Positions 1 to 8,186 of a stretch of 37,785 nucleotides of DNA are shown here, piece by piece; position 1 is the first letter of the stretch; each line of letters starts with the position of its first letter. The position numbers and the translations under genes were made by a program. The stretch is from an uncultured Eubacteriales bacterium (lineage in GTDB: Bacteria > Bacillota > Clostridia > Oscillospirales > Oscillospiraceae): the NCBI GenBank assembly GCA_900551995.1, contig URXW01000015.1, positions 1 to 37,785 on the forward strand. The letters are read 5' to 3'. The notes below the pieces were generated by a model. The model searched no databases and was not told the DNA's origin. It worked only from the letters and a program-made list of their open reading frames with translations.

Positions 1-1081
1 CCTTGACCACGTACTCCTTGCCCTCGGAGCGCAGCAGCCCCTTCTCCTTGGCGGCGGCCACGCTGCCGCCGCACGCCATCATCTCGTCGAAGTTGATGGT
101 CTCGGCGCGGATGAAGCCCCGCTCGATGTCGGAGTGGATCTTGCCCGCCGCCTGCGGTGCCTTGGTGCCCTTGCGGATCGTCCATGCGCGGCACTCGTCC
201 TTGCCGTAGGTCAGGAAGGAGATGAGCCCCAGCAGCTCGTAGGAGCACTGGATGAGCCGGTCAAGCCCGGACTTCTCGATACCCAGATCGGCAAGGAACA
301 TGGCGCGCTCCTCCGGGTCATCCAGCTCGGCGATGTCCTGCTCCAGCTTGGCGCAGATGGGCAGCACCTGCGCGCCCTCCTTCGCCGCCAGATCGCTGAC
401 GGCGCGGAAATACGGATTCTCGCCGTAGTGGGCGAAGCCGTCCTCGTCCATGTTGGCGGCGTAAATGATGGGCTTGAGACTCAGAAGATCCGCCGTCTCG
501 ATGATGGCGCGATCCTCCTTGCCGCACGCAAAGGTGCGGGCGGACTTGCCGCCGTCCAGATGGGTCGCCAGAGCCTTGAATACCTCCGCTTCACGGAGGA
601 ACTTCTTGTCACCCTTTGCCGCCTTGGTAGCCTTTTCCACCCGGCGGTTCACCATCTCCAGATCCGCCATGATCAGCTCCAGGTCGATGGTCTCGATGTC
701 GCCCAGAGGGTCCACCGGCACGTTCTGGCTGGCGTCCGCCACCACGTGCATGATGTTCTCGTCGTCGAAGCAGCGCACCACATGGACGATGGCGTCCGTG
801 CGGCGGATGTTCTCCAGGAACTTGTTGCCCAGACCCGCGCCCTGACTGGCACCCTTCACAAGACCCGCGATGTCCACGAACTCGATGACGGCAGGCGTCT
901 TTTTGTCCGGCTGGTACATCTCCGCCAGCTTGTCCAGCCGTGCGTCCGGCACCGCCACCACGCCCACGTTGGGCTCGATGGTGCAGAAGGGGTAGTTAGC
1001 ACTCTCCGCCCCGGCGTTGGTGATGGCGTTGAACAGCGTGCTTTTTCCGACATTGGGTAATCCGACAATGCCGAGTTTCAT
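1..1081 (-). CDS. ychF: Ribosome-binding ATPase YchF (C-terminus cut by window edge)
   Basis: YchF is an Obg-family P-loop NTPase that binds ribosomes and prefers ATP. The start is the ATG at 1081, with AGGAGG about 9 bases upstream. Visible features are the P-loop GLPNVGKST (residues 7-15), a G3-like DIAG segment, and NMDED where GTPases have NKxD; this replacement is the known basis of ATP preference. A C-terminal TGS-type segment (near FLTYGKDECRAW) follows the helical insertion. 360 codons are present and the reading frame runs off the window after GKEYVVK; family members end about ten residues later, so it is almost complete. It is transcribed alone from its own promoter at 1145-1173. 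Confidence 0.96.
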   Translation of the reverse strand, partial: MKLGIVGLPNVGKSTLFNAITNAGAESANYPFCTIEPNVGVVAVPDARLDKLAEMYQPDKKTPAVIEFVDIAGLVKGASQGAGLGNKFLENIRRTDAIVHVVRCFDDENIMHVVADASQNVPVDPLGDIETIDLELIMADLEMVNRRVEKATKAAKGDKKFLREAEVFKALATHLDGGKSARTFACGKEDRAIIETADLLSLKPIIYAANMDEDGFAHYGENPYFRAVSDLAAKEGAQVLPICAKLEQDIAELDDPEERAMFLADLGIEKSGLDRLIQCSYELLGLISFLTYGKDECRAWTIRKGTKAPQAAGKIHSDIERGFIRAETINFDEMMACGGSVAAAKEKGLLRSEGKEYVVK

Positions 1082-1144
1082 AGAGGTGAGCCTCCTTTGT
1101 ATTCTTCCCGCGGCGGGATCGCCGAGGTATTTTCTCGACTAAGT

Positions 1145-1173
1145 ATGATACCATTTTTTCCGGGGGAGTGCAA
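1145..1173 (-). promoter_or_regulatory. Sigma-A promoter of ychF
   Basis: On the minus strand, TTGCAC (1168-1173) and TATCAT (1145-1150) are separated by 17 bases, with TGG directly before the -10 (extended -10). It lies about 65 bases upstream of the ychF start. Confidence 0.6.
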
Positions 1174-1179
1174 TACCGG

Positions 1180-1215
1180 GCACAAAAAAGACCGCCGGGG
1201 CGGTCTTTTTTGTGC
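1180..1215 (-). terminator. Terminator of the SufBC-like operon
   Basis: Near-perfect inverted repeat with arms 1180-1196 and 1199-1215. A GC core (GACCGCC/GGCGGTC) is flanked by A6/T6 runs inside the arms, so it can act on either strand. It starts 5 bases past the sufB-like stop codon. Confidence 0.85.
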
Positions 1216-1219
1216 GCTT

Positions 1220-2149
1220 TTATGCCAGGAAGCCCTTGAGGATCGTCTCCTCCGCTTCCTCCGGGGTCAGCCCCAGCGTCTCCAGCTTCAGCAGCTGGTC
1301 GCCGGCGATCTTGCCGATGGCCGCCTCGTGGATGAGCTGGGCGTCGGGACAGTTGGCGGTGATGGCGGGGACAGACTCGATCTTCGCCTGTCCCATGATG
1401 ATGCTGTCGCACTGGACGTGCCCGAAGCACTGGGCGTTGCCCACCATGACGGGGCGGAACACCTGACGGGAGTCGTCCTGCGCCACGGAGCGGGAGATGA
1501 CGCGCCCCTTGGCGTCGGCACCGTTCAGCTCAATACGCATATCGCTCTCCGCCACCTGTGCGCCGTGGGTCAAGAGACGCTCCGTGACCACCACCTCGCT
1601 GCCCGCCTCACAGAAGAAATCCGTTTCGCGCTTGGTGGAGTCAATGCCGCGGATCTGGACGGTCTCCATCTGCATGGAGGCGTTCTCCCCCAGATACACC
1701 ACGGTCTTGGGGTTCATCACGTTGCCGCCGGTCTGACCGGCGTCCTTCTCGCCGAAGTGCTTTTCCGCGTAGCGCACCTTGGAGTTCTTGCCGATGTGGA
1801 AGGTGTGCACGCCGTCGTGGCGGCTCTCGTCACAGCCGGAGTTGTGGATGCCGCAGCCCGCCACGATCTCCACGTCGCAGTCGTCGCCCACGTAGAAGTC
1901 GTTGTAGACCAGCTCGCTGACGCCGGAGTGGCTGATGATAACGGGGATATAGCACTTTTCGCCCTTGGTGCCGCTCTTGATGCGGATGTCGATGCCCTGC
2001 TTGCCGTCGGTGCGGCTGTCGATGGCGATGTGCTCCGTGGACTGGCGGGCTTCACAGCCGGAGTCCTTGCGGATATTGAATGCGCCCACGGGCTTGCCGG
2101 TGAGATCGGCGATCTTTTCCAGCAGGGCGGCGTCGATGTCGGTGATCAT
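1220..2149 (-). CDS. sufB: SufB/SufD-family Fe-S assembly scaffold (minimal SUF type)
   Basis: 309-aa beta-helix core protein of the SufB/SufD family, much shorter than classical SufB (~470 aa). It probably forms a complex with the ATPase encoded just upstream to assemble or transfer Fe-S clusters in the cytoplasm. Supporting sequence: the repetitive beta-strand pattern around KCYIPVIISHSGVSEL, the cysteine-containing GDDCDVEIVAGCGIHN, and the family-typical C-terminal stretch GQAKIESVPAI ... HEAAIGKIAGDQL. Such short two-gene SufBC modules, without SufS, SufU or SufD beside them, correspond to the minimal system called SMS (SmsCB) in Fe-S evolution work. The start ATG overlaps the sufC stop by 4 bases (ATGA), so the pair is translationally coupled. 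Confidence 0.88.
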   Translation of the reverse strand: MITDIDAALLEKIADLTGKPVGAFNIRKDSGCEARQSTEHIAIDSRTDGKQGIDIRIKSGTKGEKCYIPVIISHSGVSELVYNDFYVGDDCDVEIVAGCGIHNSGCDESRHDGVHTFHIGKNSKVRYAEKHFGEKDAGQTGGNVMNPKTVVYLGENASMQMETVQIRGIDSTKRETDFFCEAGSEVVVTERLLTHGAQVAESDMRIELNGADAKGRVISRSVAQDDSRQVFRPVMVGNAQCFGHVQCDSIIMGQAKIESVPAITANCPDAQLIHEAAIGKIAGDQLLKLETLGLTPEEAEETILKGFLA

Positions 2150-2886
2150 TGTGCGCCCTCCTTTCTCTCCAGTACGGGACAGGCTCCCAGCGTGTCCGCC
2201 AGAATGAGGGGGAATATCTCCTCGGTGGTGCCGCGGTGGGCGATCTGGCCGCCCGCGATGACCACGATCTCGTCCGCCAGACGGATGATGCGCTCCTGAT
2301 GGGAGATGACGACCATGGTGGCGTGTCCCTCCCGGTGGATCTGCTCAAACGTCTCGGTGAGACGGGCGAAGCTCCACAGGTCGATGCCCGCCTCCGGCTC
2401 GTCGAAGATCATCAGCTCGCCTTGGCGCGCCAGAATGGTGGCGATCTCGATGCGCTTGACCTCGCCGCCGGACAGGGATACGTCCACCTCGCGATCCAGA
2501 TAGTCGTTGGCGCACAGCCCCACCTTCGTCAGATAGGCGCAGCACTTGTCCTTGCTGAGCTTATCCTCCCCCGCCGCCAGAAGCAGCAGGTCGTGGACAG
2601 TGATGCCCTTGAAGCGGGGCGGCTGCTGAAAGCCGTAGCTGATACCGCGCCGGGCGCGCTCGGTGATGGACAGGGCGGTGACATCCTCGCCGTTATAGAC
2701 AACGCGGCCGGAGGTGGGCTGTACCAGACCCATAATGACCTTGGCAAGCGTGGTCTTTCCGCCGCCGTTGGGGCCGGTGAACACCACCAGCTTGTGGTCG
2801 GGGATGGTAATAGAAACATTTTTCAGGATGTCCTGCTCCCCCTCGGGGGTGGACACCCGGTAGCAGATATTCTGCAATTCCAGCAT
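2146..2886 (-). CDS. sufC: SufC-like ABC ATPase (minimal SUF type)
   Basis: 246-aa soluble ABC ATPase of the SufC family that powers its SufB-like partner. Motifs: Walker A GPNGGGKTT (38-46), Q-loop QQPPRF (87-92), signature SLSGGE (137-142), Walker B ELMIFDE (157-163) and an H-loop in ISHQERI. There are no membrane segments and no permease neighbours, which argues against a transporter. The reading frame is open further upstream, but ATG 2886 has AGGGAGAA at the right distance and begins the conserved MLELQNICYRV, so this start is preferred. It is the first gene of the operon. Confidence 0.92.
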   Translation of the reverse strand: MLELQNICYRVSTPEGEQDILKNVSITIPDHKLVVFTGPNGGGKTTLAKVIMGLVQPTSGRVVYNGEDVTALSITERARRGISYGFQQPPRFKGITVHDLLLLAAGEDKLSKDKCCAYLTKVGLCANDYLDREVDVSLSGGEVKRIEIATILARQGELMIFDEPEAGIDLWSFARLTETFEQIHREGHATMVVISHQERIIRLADEIVVIAGGQIAHRGTTEEIFPLILADTLGACPVLERKEGAQ

Positions 2887-2952
2887 GGGACGTTCTCCCT
2901 TCTCTGCGCTTTCGTATTGTGATCTGCCCTCGGGCAGTCGGATAGCTGTACC

Positions 2953-2981
2953 AGTGTAACAGGTTTCGCCGAAAAATGCAA
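2953..2981 (-). promoter_or_regulatory. Candidate promoter of sufC-sufB
   Basis: TTGCAT (2976-2981), 17-base spacer, TACACT (2953-2958) preceded by TGT (extended -10), on the minus strand about 65 bases upstream of sufC. The hexamers are weak but spacing and context are good. I see no IscR or Fur-like palindrome. Confidence 0.45.
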
Positions 2982-3052
2982 TCTTTTTCCTTGTCCGGCG
3001 CACGGCGGCAGCGTCTCCTGCATAGTATACCCCAAAAAGGAGGGATACCAGT

Positions 3053-3607
3053 ATGGAGCCATCAGCGTTGGTATACGACACGGCGGCGGCAGCGGAGGTA
3101 TGGCGGCGGGTGGAGCCCGCCATACCCGCCTACGGCGAGGGGATGTGCCCCGCCGGGGCGTGCTGTCCCCTGCCGCGGAGGGAAACAGACTCGGAGACGG
3201 CACTGGGTCAGCTCATCACCGACGGCGCACAGCTGTACGCCGACTGCCGCCGGTGCGCGGCGCAGTCGCCGCGGAGCACACGGAACAGCCTGCTCTGTCT
3301 GGCGCAGGAGCAGCAGCGGGCGGTGCGCTCCCTGCTGGCGGCGTACTTTCTGCACACGGGGCGGTGGCGGCAGCCTCCTCTGCCGCCGCCGGGCGTACAG
3401 GAGCCGCTGCCCCTGTCCCTGCGGCGGGTGTACATCGCCGAGGCGGTGTTCCAGCGGGGCTGCGGCGCACTGTCCCAGCAGCTGGAGGACGGCTGTCTGC
3501 GCCAGCTGCTGACGGCGGAGGCGCAGCGGTCGGCGACCCGGGCAAAAAAGCTGGCGGTTTTGCTGGAGAGCACCTTGACAACGGGGAATAACCTGCTAAA
3601 ATGGTAG
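3053..3607 (+). CDS. Hypothetical helical protein, possibly a degenerate ferritin-like fold
   Basis: 184-aa protein with a strong ribosome site (AAGGAGGG) eight bases before ATG 3053, so it is very likely translated. I do not recognise it with confidence. It is rich in Ala, Leu, Gln and Arg and looks mostly helical. Pattern segments such as LYADCRRCAAQSP, LAQEQQRAVRSLLAAYFLHTG and the closing LLTAEAQRSATRAKKLAVL recall the helices of clostridial ferritin-like/rubrerythrin-type proteins, but most Glu/His iron ligands are absent. That resemblance is inference only. A CRRC pair lies near residue 64. It is divergent from sufC and 71 bases upstream of the HD-domain gene in the same direction. Confidence 0.7.
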   Translation: MEPSALVYDTAAAAEVWRRVEPAIPAYGEGMCPAGACCPLPRRETDSETALGQLITDGAQLYADCRRCAAQSPRSTRNSLLCLAQEQQRAVRSLLAAYFLHTGRWRQPPLPPPGVQEPLPLSLRRVYIAEAVFQRGCGALSQQLEDGCLRQLLTAEAQRSATRAKKLAVLLESTLTTGNNLLKW

Positions 3608-3678
3608 GCAATTAACGCGGCGGTCCCGCCCCCCCTTCGGGACGGGTGTGCGCGAAGTATACAAAGGAGATCAACAAC

Positions 3679-4266
3679 ATGAAGGAATGTATCTCCCGCG
3701 AGGCGGCACTGGCGGCACTGAGAGAGTACAACAAGGAGCCGTTCCACATTCTGCACGCTCTGACGGTGGAGGGCGTTATGCGCTGGTACGCCAACGAGCT
3801 GGGGTACGGCGAGGACGCGGATTTCTGGGCGACGGTGGGTCTGCTCCACGACATCGACTTTGAGAGGTGGCCGGAGCAGCACTGTCTCAAGGCACCGGGG
3901 CTGCTGGAAAAAGCCGGGTGCTCCCCGGAGTTTATCCATGCCGTCTGCTCCCACGGCTACGGTCTTGTGTGCGACGTGGAGCCCACCCATCAGATGGAGA
4001 AGGTGCTGTTCGCCGCCGACGAGCTGACGGGCCTTATCGGTGCCGCCGCCCGGATGCGCCCCAGCAAGAGCGTCATGGATATGGAGGTCAGCAGCCTGAA
4101 GAAGAAATACAAGGACAAGAAATTCGCCGCGGGCTGCTCCCGCGATGTGATCCAGACCGGCGCGGAGCGTCTGGGCTGGACGGTGGAGGAGCTGATGGAA
4201 AAGACCATCCTCGCCATGCGGAGCTGTGAGGAGCGCGTCAACAAGGAGATGGAGACGCTGGGCTGA
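3679..4266 (+). CDS. HD-domain protein (putative hydrolase)
   Basis: 195-aa single-domain HD protein. His26, the central LLHDIDFERW (His57-Asp58) and a later AADEL Asp form the pattern of a metal-dependent phosphohydrolase. The family covers many nucleotide and phosphate ester substrates; nothing here identifies this one. A GTG 33 bases upstream is in frame, but ATG 3679 has AAAGGAGA at the correct distance and is the better start. The C-terminal half (KKKYKDKKFAAGCSRDVI) is typical of small clostridial HD proteins annotated only as hydrolases. It ends just before a bidirectional terminator shared with the convergent FakA-like gene. Confidence 0.82.
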   Translation: MKECISREAALAALREYNKEPFHILHALTVEGVMRWYANELGYGEDADFWATVGLLHDIDFERWPEQHCLKAPGLLEKAGCSPEFIHAVCSHGYGLVCDVEPTHQMEKVLFAADELTGLIGAAARMRPSKSVMDMEVSSLKKKYKDKKFAAGCSRDVIQTGAERLGWTVEELMEKTILAMRSCEERVNKEMETLG

Positions 4267-4284
4267 CGCCCCGCCTGCAAGCAA

Positions 4285-4320
4285 AAAAATCACCCCATGT
4301 GAAAACATGGGGTGATTTTT
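4285..4320. terminator. Bidirectional terminator between HD and FakA-like genes
   Basis: Perfect 16-bp stem (4285-4300 with 4305-4320) closing on a GAAA loop. The arms end in A5 and T5 runs, so it serves both converging genes. Confidence 0.92.
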
Positions 4321-4343
4321 CTGTCGTATTATACGGTTTGTTG

Positions 4344-6011
4344 TCACTCTATCGCCACGATGTAGTAGTAGACGGGCTGTCCGCCGGGGAGGGCACTGAC
4401 CTCCGCATCGGGGCACGCCGTCTGGAACAGCTGGGCGGCGCGGTCGGCGTCCGCCTCGGACACGCCCTCGCCGGCGTAGACGGTGACGAACTCGGCGTTC
4501 TTCTCCACCGCCACCTGCGCCAGCTTATCCAGTAGCACGTCAAGGCTCCTGTCGGTGCCCAGCAGCTTGCCGTCGCAGAGGGCCAGATAGTCGCCCTCGT
4601 TGATGGCGAAGCCGTCGAAATCGGAGTTGCGGGCGGCGTAGGTGATCTGGGCGGTGGTCACGTGGGACGCCGCCTCGGTCATGGCCGCCAGGATCGCCTG
4701 GGGGTCGTCGTTGTCGGGATCCACCGCCATCATGGCGGAGATGCCCTGGGGCACGGTGGCGGTGGGGACGACGATGACCTCTTTCTCCGTCAGTCCCACG
4801 CACTGCTGCGCCGCCATGATGATGTTCTTGTTATTGGGCAGGACGAACACCACCTCGCTGGGGGTGCGGTTGACCTCCTGCAAGATCGCCTCGGTGGAGG
4901 GGTTCATGGTCTGCCCGCCGGAGACGATGCGATCCACGGTCAAATCGCGGAACACCTCCGCCAGACCCTCGCCGGCGCAGACCGCCAGGAAGCCGTACCG
5001 CTTCTCCGGTGCCGCCACGGCGCACTCGCCCTTCTCCAGCTCCTCCTCCACCGCGTCCAGATCGTCGGTGGACTGCGCCTTCTTGCCGGCAGCCAGATCC
5101 GCCGCCTGTGTACGCATATTCTCGATCTTCGCCAGCTCCAGCGTGCCGTACTTCTGGGATTCGTTCAGCGCGTCGCCGGGGGTGTCCGTATGGACGTGGA
5201 CCTTGAAGGACTCGTCGTCCTCGCCGATAACGAGGCTGTCGCCAATGCTGCTCAGGTACGCCCGCAGACCGTCCAGCGGCTTGTCGGAGGTCTTGCGGAC
5301 GATGAACACGGTGTCGAAGGCGAAGGTGATGTCCTCGTCGCCCAGAGCGGCGAAGTCCGCCTTCTCCTCGGTCTGCGCCTCCACCTCCGGGATCTCCTCC
5401 CCGCGCAGGGCGCGGAGCATACCCTCCAAAATGATGAGGTAGCCCTTGCCGCCGGCGTCCACCACGCCCGCCTTCTTCAAAACGGGGTTCATCTCGATAG
5501 TCTCCGCCAGCGTGGTATAGCCGGTCTTGATGGCCTCCTCCAGCACGTACTCGGCGTCGTTCTTCTCCCCGGCGGCCTCCAGCGCGCGCTGGGCAGCCAG
5601 ACGGGAGACGGTGAGGACGGTGCCCTCGGCGGGCTTCATCACCGCGCCGTAGGCGGTGGCGACGCCCTCCTGCATGGCCTCCGCCAGCAACTTGCCGTCG
5701 GCGTCGCCGTGTCCCTTGAGCACCTTGCTCATGCCCCGGAACAGCAGGGACAGGATAACGCCGGAGTTGCCGCGGGCACCCCGCAGCAGACCGGACGCCG
5801 TGATCTTGGCGGCCTCGTCCACGGTGGAGGGCGTGTTCTTGCGAAGCTCCGCCACCGCCGTCTGGATGGTCAGGGACATATTGGTGCCGGTGTCGCCGTC
5901 GGGCACCGGGAACACATTGAGATCGTTGATGGTCTGTTTTTGCTGGGCAATACAAGCGGCACCGAAGGCAACCATCTGCTTGAAGGTGCCGCCGCTGATC
6001 CTATCTGTCAT
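4344..6011 (-). CDS. DAK2/DhaL-domain protein, FakA/YloV family
   Basis: 555 aa, the usual length of FakA/YloV. The N-terminal DhaL kinase domain carries NVFPVPDGDTGTNM (residues 32-45), whose aspartates bind Mg-ATP, then GARGNSGVILS. A middle domain and a C-terminal DegV-like half (GGQTMNPSTEAILQ) follow. In Firmicutes with known function, FakA phosphorylates fatty acids presented by FakB (DegV family) for phospholipid synthesis. No fakB lies in this window, so the role is inferred from the family. ATG 6011 has AAGGAGAA upstream and is preferred over an upstream in-frame extension. It lies 22 bases downstream of the Asp23 gene, the common yloU-yloV pairing. Confidence 0.9.
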   Translation of the reverse strand: MTDRISGGTFKQMVAFGAACIAQQKQTINDLNVFPVPDGDTGTNMSLTIQTAVAELRKNTPSTVDEAAKITASGLLRGARGNSGVILSLLFRGMSKVLKGHGDADGKLLAEAMQEGVATAYGAVMKPAEGTVLTVSRLAAQRALEAAGEKNDAEYVLEEAIKTGYTTLAETIEMNPVLKKAGVVDAGGKGYLIILEGMLRALRGEEIPEVEAQTEEKADFAALGDEDITFAFDTVFIVRKTSDKPLDGLRAYLSSIGDSLVIGEDDESFKVHVHTDTPGDALNESQKYGTLELAKIENMRTQAADLAAGKKAQSTDDLDAVEEELEKGECAVAAPEKRYGFLAVCAGEGLAEVFRDLTVDRIVSGGQTMNPSTEAILQEVNRTPSEVVFVLPNNKNIIMAAQQCVGLTEKEVIVVPTATVPQGISAMMAVDPDNDDPQAILAAMTEAASHVTTAQITYAARNSDFDGFAINEGDYLALCDGKLLGTDRSLDVLLDKLAQVAVEKNAEFVTVYAGEGVSEADADRAAQLFQTACPDAEVSALPGGQPVYYYIVAIE

Positions 6012-6033
6012 GTCTTTTCTCCTTCCGGGTGCG

Positions 6034-6384
6034 TCATACGGTGACGGAATCCACACAGACATTCACCGCCTTGACGGTGACGCCGGTGTTGAGATGCACC
6101 ACATATTTGACCTCGCCCATGATGGAGCGGCAGACTGTGGCGATGTTGACGCCGTTTTCCACGACGATGTGCAGCTCGATGGACACGGTGCCGTCGTCGT
6201 TGTAGGTGACCTTCACGCCCTTGCTCATGGCCTCGGGCCGCAGGAGATGCACCAGACCGTCGGTCATGCTGCGCTGTGCCATGCCCTTGACGCCGAAGCA
6301 GTTGGTGGCTGCCGCGCCGGTGATGGTGGTAAATACAGCGTCGCTAATGGTGATCTCGCCGTTTTCGGTGGGAACTTTTATCAT
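6034..6384 (-). CDS. Asp23/Gls24 family envelope-stress protein
   Basis: 116-aa Asp23 (alkaline shock protein 23/Gls24) family protein. It begins with GEITISDAVFTTITGAAA, the family's N-terminal helix, and continues with alternating strands (VKVTYNDDGTVSIELHIVVE). The family has no enzymatic signature; members often sit at the membrane or beside the FakA-like gene as here (yloU-yloV arrangement). ATG 6384 has AAGGAAG upstream. It is the first gene of a two-gene operon driven by the promoter at 6453-6481. Confidence 0.9.
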   Translation of the reverse strand: MIKVPTENGEITISDAVFTTITGAAATNCFGVKGMAQRSMTDGLVHLLRPEAMSKGVKVTYNDDGTVSIELHIVVENGVNIATVCRSIMGEVKYVVHLNTGVTVKAVNVCVDSVTV

Positions 6385-6452
6385 AGCGGACTTCCTTTCT
6401 GCGGAAATGTTAGGTACGCAAAATCGCATAGTTGTGCATGGTAATATAGGAT

Positions 6453-6481
6453 ATTATATACTACTTCGCCGCCGATTACAA
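6453..6481 (-). promoter_or_regulatory. Sigma-A promoter of the Asp23-FakA operon
   Basis: TTGTAA (6476-6481), 17-base spacer and a consensus TATAAT (6453-6458) on the minus strand, giving a 5' leader of about 60 bases. Confidence 0.8.
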
Positions 6482-6513
6482 TAGAGATTTTCTGCGCCCG
6501 CCCGCGGGCAGGA

Positions 6514-6550
6514 ATTGTCCCCGCCGGGGAAACAGGCCGACGGGGACAAT
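6514..6550 (-). terminator. Inverted repeat downstream of htrA, weak terminator
   Basis: Ten-base perfect arms (6514-6523 and 6541-6550, ATTGTCCCCG and its complement) with a 17-base loop, about 49 bases past the htrA stop. The T-run after it is poor, so termination is only probable. Confidence 0.4.
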
Positions 6551-6598
6551 AAAGGAAAATGGAGGGTGTGAATGAAGAAGTTATGGGGTAAACGCAGC

Positions 6599-7969
6599 TT
6601 AGCCGCGGTTGCCGAAGAAGTAGTTGTAGAAATCCTGCCAGTTCTCGGGGATCTGACCGTTGTAGCCGCCGTTGTAGCCGCCATTATAGCCGCCGCTCTG
6701 GGTGTCCTCCTCCGTGTCGGTGCCCGTGACCTGCGGCTGCTGGTCGAAGGTGATCTCGGTGGTGATATAGCCGCCGTCACGGAACACGGTCAGCGTGGCG
6801 GTGTCGCCGGCGCGGTAGCCCTTCAGTGCCGCCGACAGATCCTGACGGCTGGTGAGGGTGGCGTCACCCATCTTGGTGATCACGTCGCCCAGACGCAGCC
6901 CCGCCTTGTCACCGGCTCCGCCCTTGACCACGGAGTAGACGAACACGCCCTGCTCCACGTCGATGCTGTACTGCGCCGCCATCTGGGCGTTCATGGTGCC
7001 CACGGTGACCGCCATATATGCCTTACCGGTCACGACGCCGTTTTCCATGATGTCGGTGATGATGGACTTCACATCGTCAATGGGGATGGCGAAGCCCAGA
7101 CCCTCCACCGTGGTGGTGGAGTAGGTGGAATACTTGGCGGACACGATGCCCACCACCTCGCCGTACAGGTTCATCAGGGGGCCGCCGGAGTTGCCGGGGT
7201 TGATGGAGCAGTCCACCTGGATCATGTTAAAGGGGGTGCCGTCCACGTTGATGGCGCGGTTGCAGCTGGACACATAGCCGCCGCTCATGGAGAACGTCAG
7301 CTCGCCCAAGGGGTTGCCGATGGCCAGCACGGTGTCGCCCACGTTCACGTCGGTGCTGTCGCCCAACGTCACGGGGGTCAGCCCGGTGGCCTCGATCTTC
7401 AGCACCGCCACGTCGTAGTCGCTGTCGCCGCCGATAACGGTGGCGTCGTAGGTGTCGCCGTTATACAGCGTCACCTTCACGGAGGAAGCCCCGCTGACCA
7501 CATGGTAGTTGGTGACCACATAGCCGTCCTCGGTGATGATAAAGCCGCTGCCGCTGGAGGCAGACTGGGTGGTTTGACCGAACACGTTGGTGGTGGAGGA
7601 GCAGTTGATGGACACGGTGCTGTTCACCGTGGAGGCATAGACCTCGGCGGGCTGCATCTTCGTCTGTCCGTCCACCTTCTTGACCTGGACGGTCACGGGC
7701 TGACGCCCGCTCTCCTGAATGGTGGCCTCGTTATCGGCAGAGCCGCCCTTTGCCAGCACCGCGCCGCCGTAGCCCGCTGCGCCGCCCACAAGGACGCACA
7801 CCAGCACCAGTGCGGTGAGCTTCACCCATGTTTTGCGGAAAAAGCCCTGCTTTTTCGCCGGGGACGCGCCGCCGTTCTCCTGCCGGGGAGCCGGTGCGTA
7901 GTCGTCTCTGGGCATCTCCCGGTTGGTGAAGCGGTACATATCGTTTCTGTCAAATTCATCGTTATACAT
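6599..7969 (-). CDS. htrA: Membrane-anchored HtrA/DegP-type serine protease
   Basis: 456-aa trypsin-like protease with one N-terminal transmembrane segment (about 48-73) after a charged cytoplasmic region, so the catalytic part faces outside. Catalytic triad: His156 (TNYHVV), Asp186 (DYDVAVL), Ser261 (INPGNSGGP). A PDZ domain follows at about 330-420 (GVFVYSVVKGGAGDKAGL). It degrades misfolded envelope proteins in the family. The C-terminus ends in three tandem GGYN units and an aromatic tail (QDFYNYFFGNRG), unusual for HtrA. ATG 7969 has a perfect AGGAGG; an upstream in-frame ATG lacks one. Transcribed alone and divergently from the FAD-dependent oxidoreductase gene. Confidence 0.96.
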   Translation of the reverse strand: MYNDEFDRNDMYRFTNREMPRDDYAPAPRQENGGASPAKKQGFFRKTWVKLTALVLVCVLVGGAAGYGGAVLAKGGSADNEATIQESGRQPVTVQVKKVDGQTKMQPAEVYASTVNSTVSINCSSTTNVFGQTTQSASSGSGFIITEDGYVVTNYHVVSGASSVKVTLYNGDTYDATVIGGDSDYDVAVLKIEATGLTPVTLGDSTDVNVGDTVLAIGNPLGELTFSMSGGYVSSCNRAINVDGTPFNMIQVDCSINPGNSGGPLMNLYGEVVGIVSAKYSTYSTTTVEGLGFAIPIDDVKSIITDIMENGVVTGKAYMAVTVGTMNAQMAAQYSIDVEQGVFVYSVVKGGAGDKAGLRLGDVITKMGDATLTSRQDLSAALKGYRAGDTATLTVFRDGGYITTEITFDQQPQVTGTDTEEDTQSGGYNGGYNGGYNGQIPENWQDFYNYFFGNRG

Positions 7970-8128
7970 AGCGGATACCTCCTGTGGTGCAGTTTCGTAT
8001 AAGGAACGCCTTCCCGTCTTGCCGCGGCGGGAAAAGCGTGGTATGATGGAGGAAGCAGACAAGAAGAAGCGGTGCCTGCTTCAGAGGGCTTTCGCTCTTT
8101 CTGATTTATAGAATACTCGGTTTTCTTA

Positions 8129-8156
8129 ATTCTACCTTTAAGTTTTCCGGTGAAAA
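8129..8156 (-). promoter_or_regulatory. Candidate htrA promoter
   Basis: TTTTCA (8151-8156), 16-base spacer, TAGAAT (8129-8134) on the minus strand, giving a leader of about 155 bases. The 217-base region between the two divergent genes is AT-rich around 8100-8170. I found no convincing promoter for the plus-strand gene. Confidence 0.4.
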
Positions 8157-8186
8157 AGTGAACTTTTTTTGAACGGAGGAGCCAAC

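Noticed and set aside
2887..3123. N-terminal extension of SufC
   Set aside because: The extension runs through the promoter and is not SufC-like; the internal ATG 2886 has a ribosome site and begins the conserved fold.
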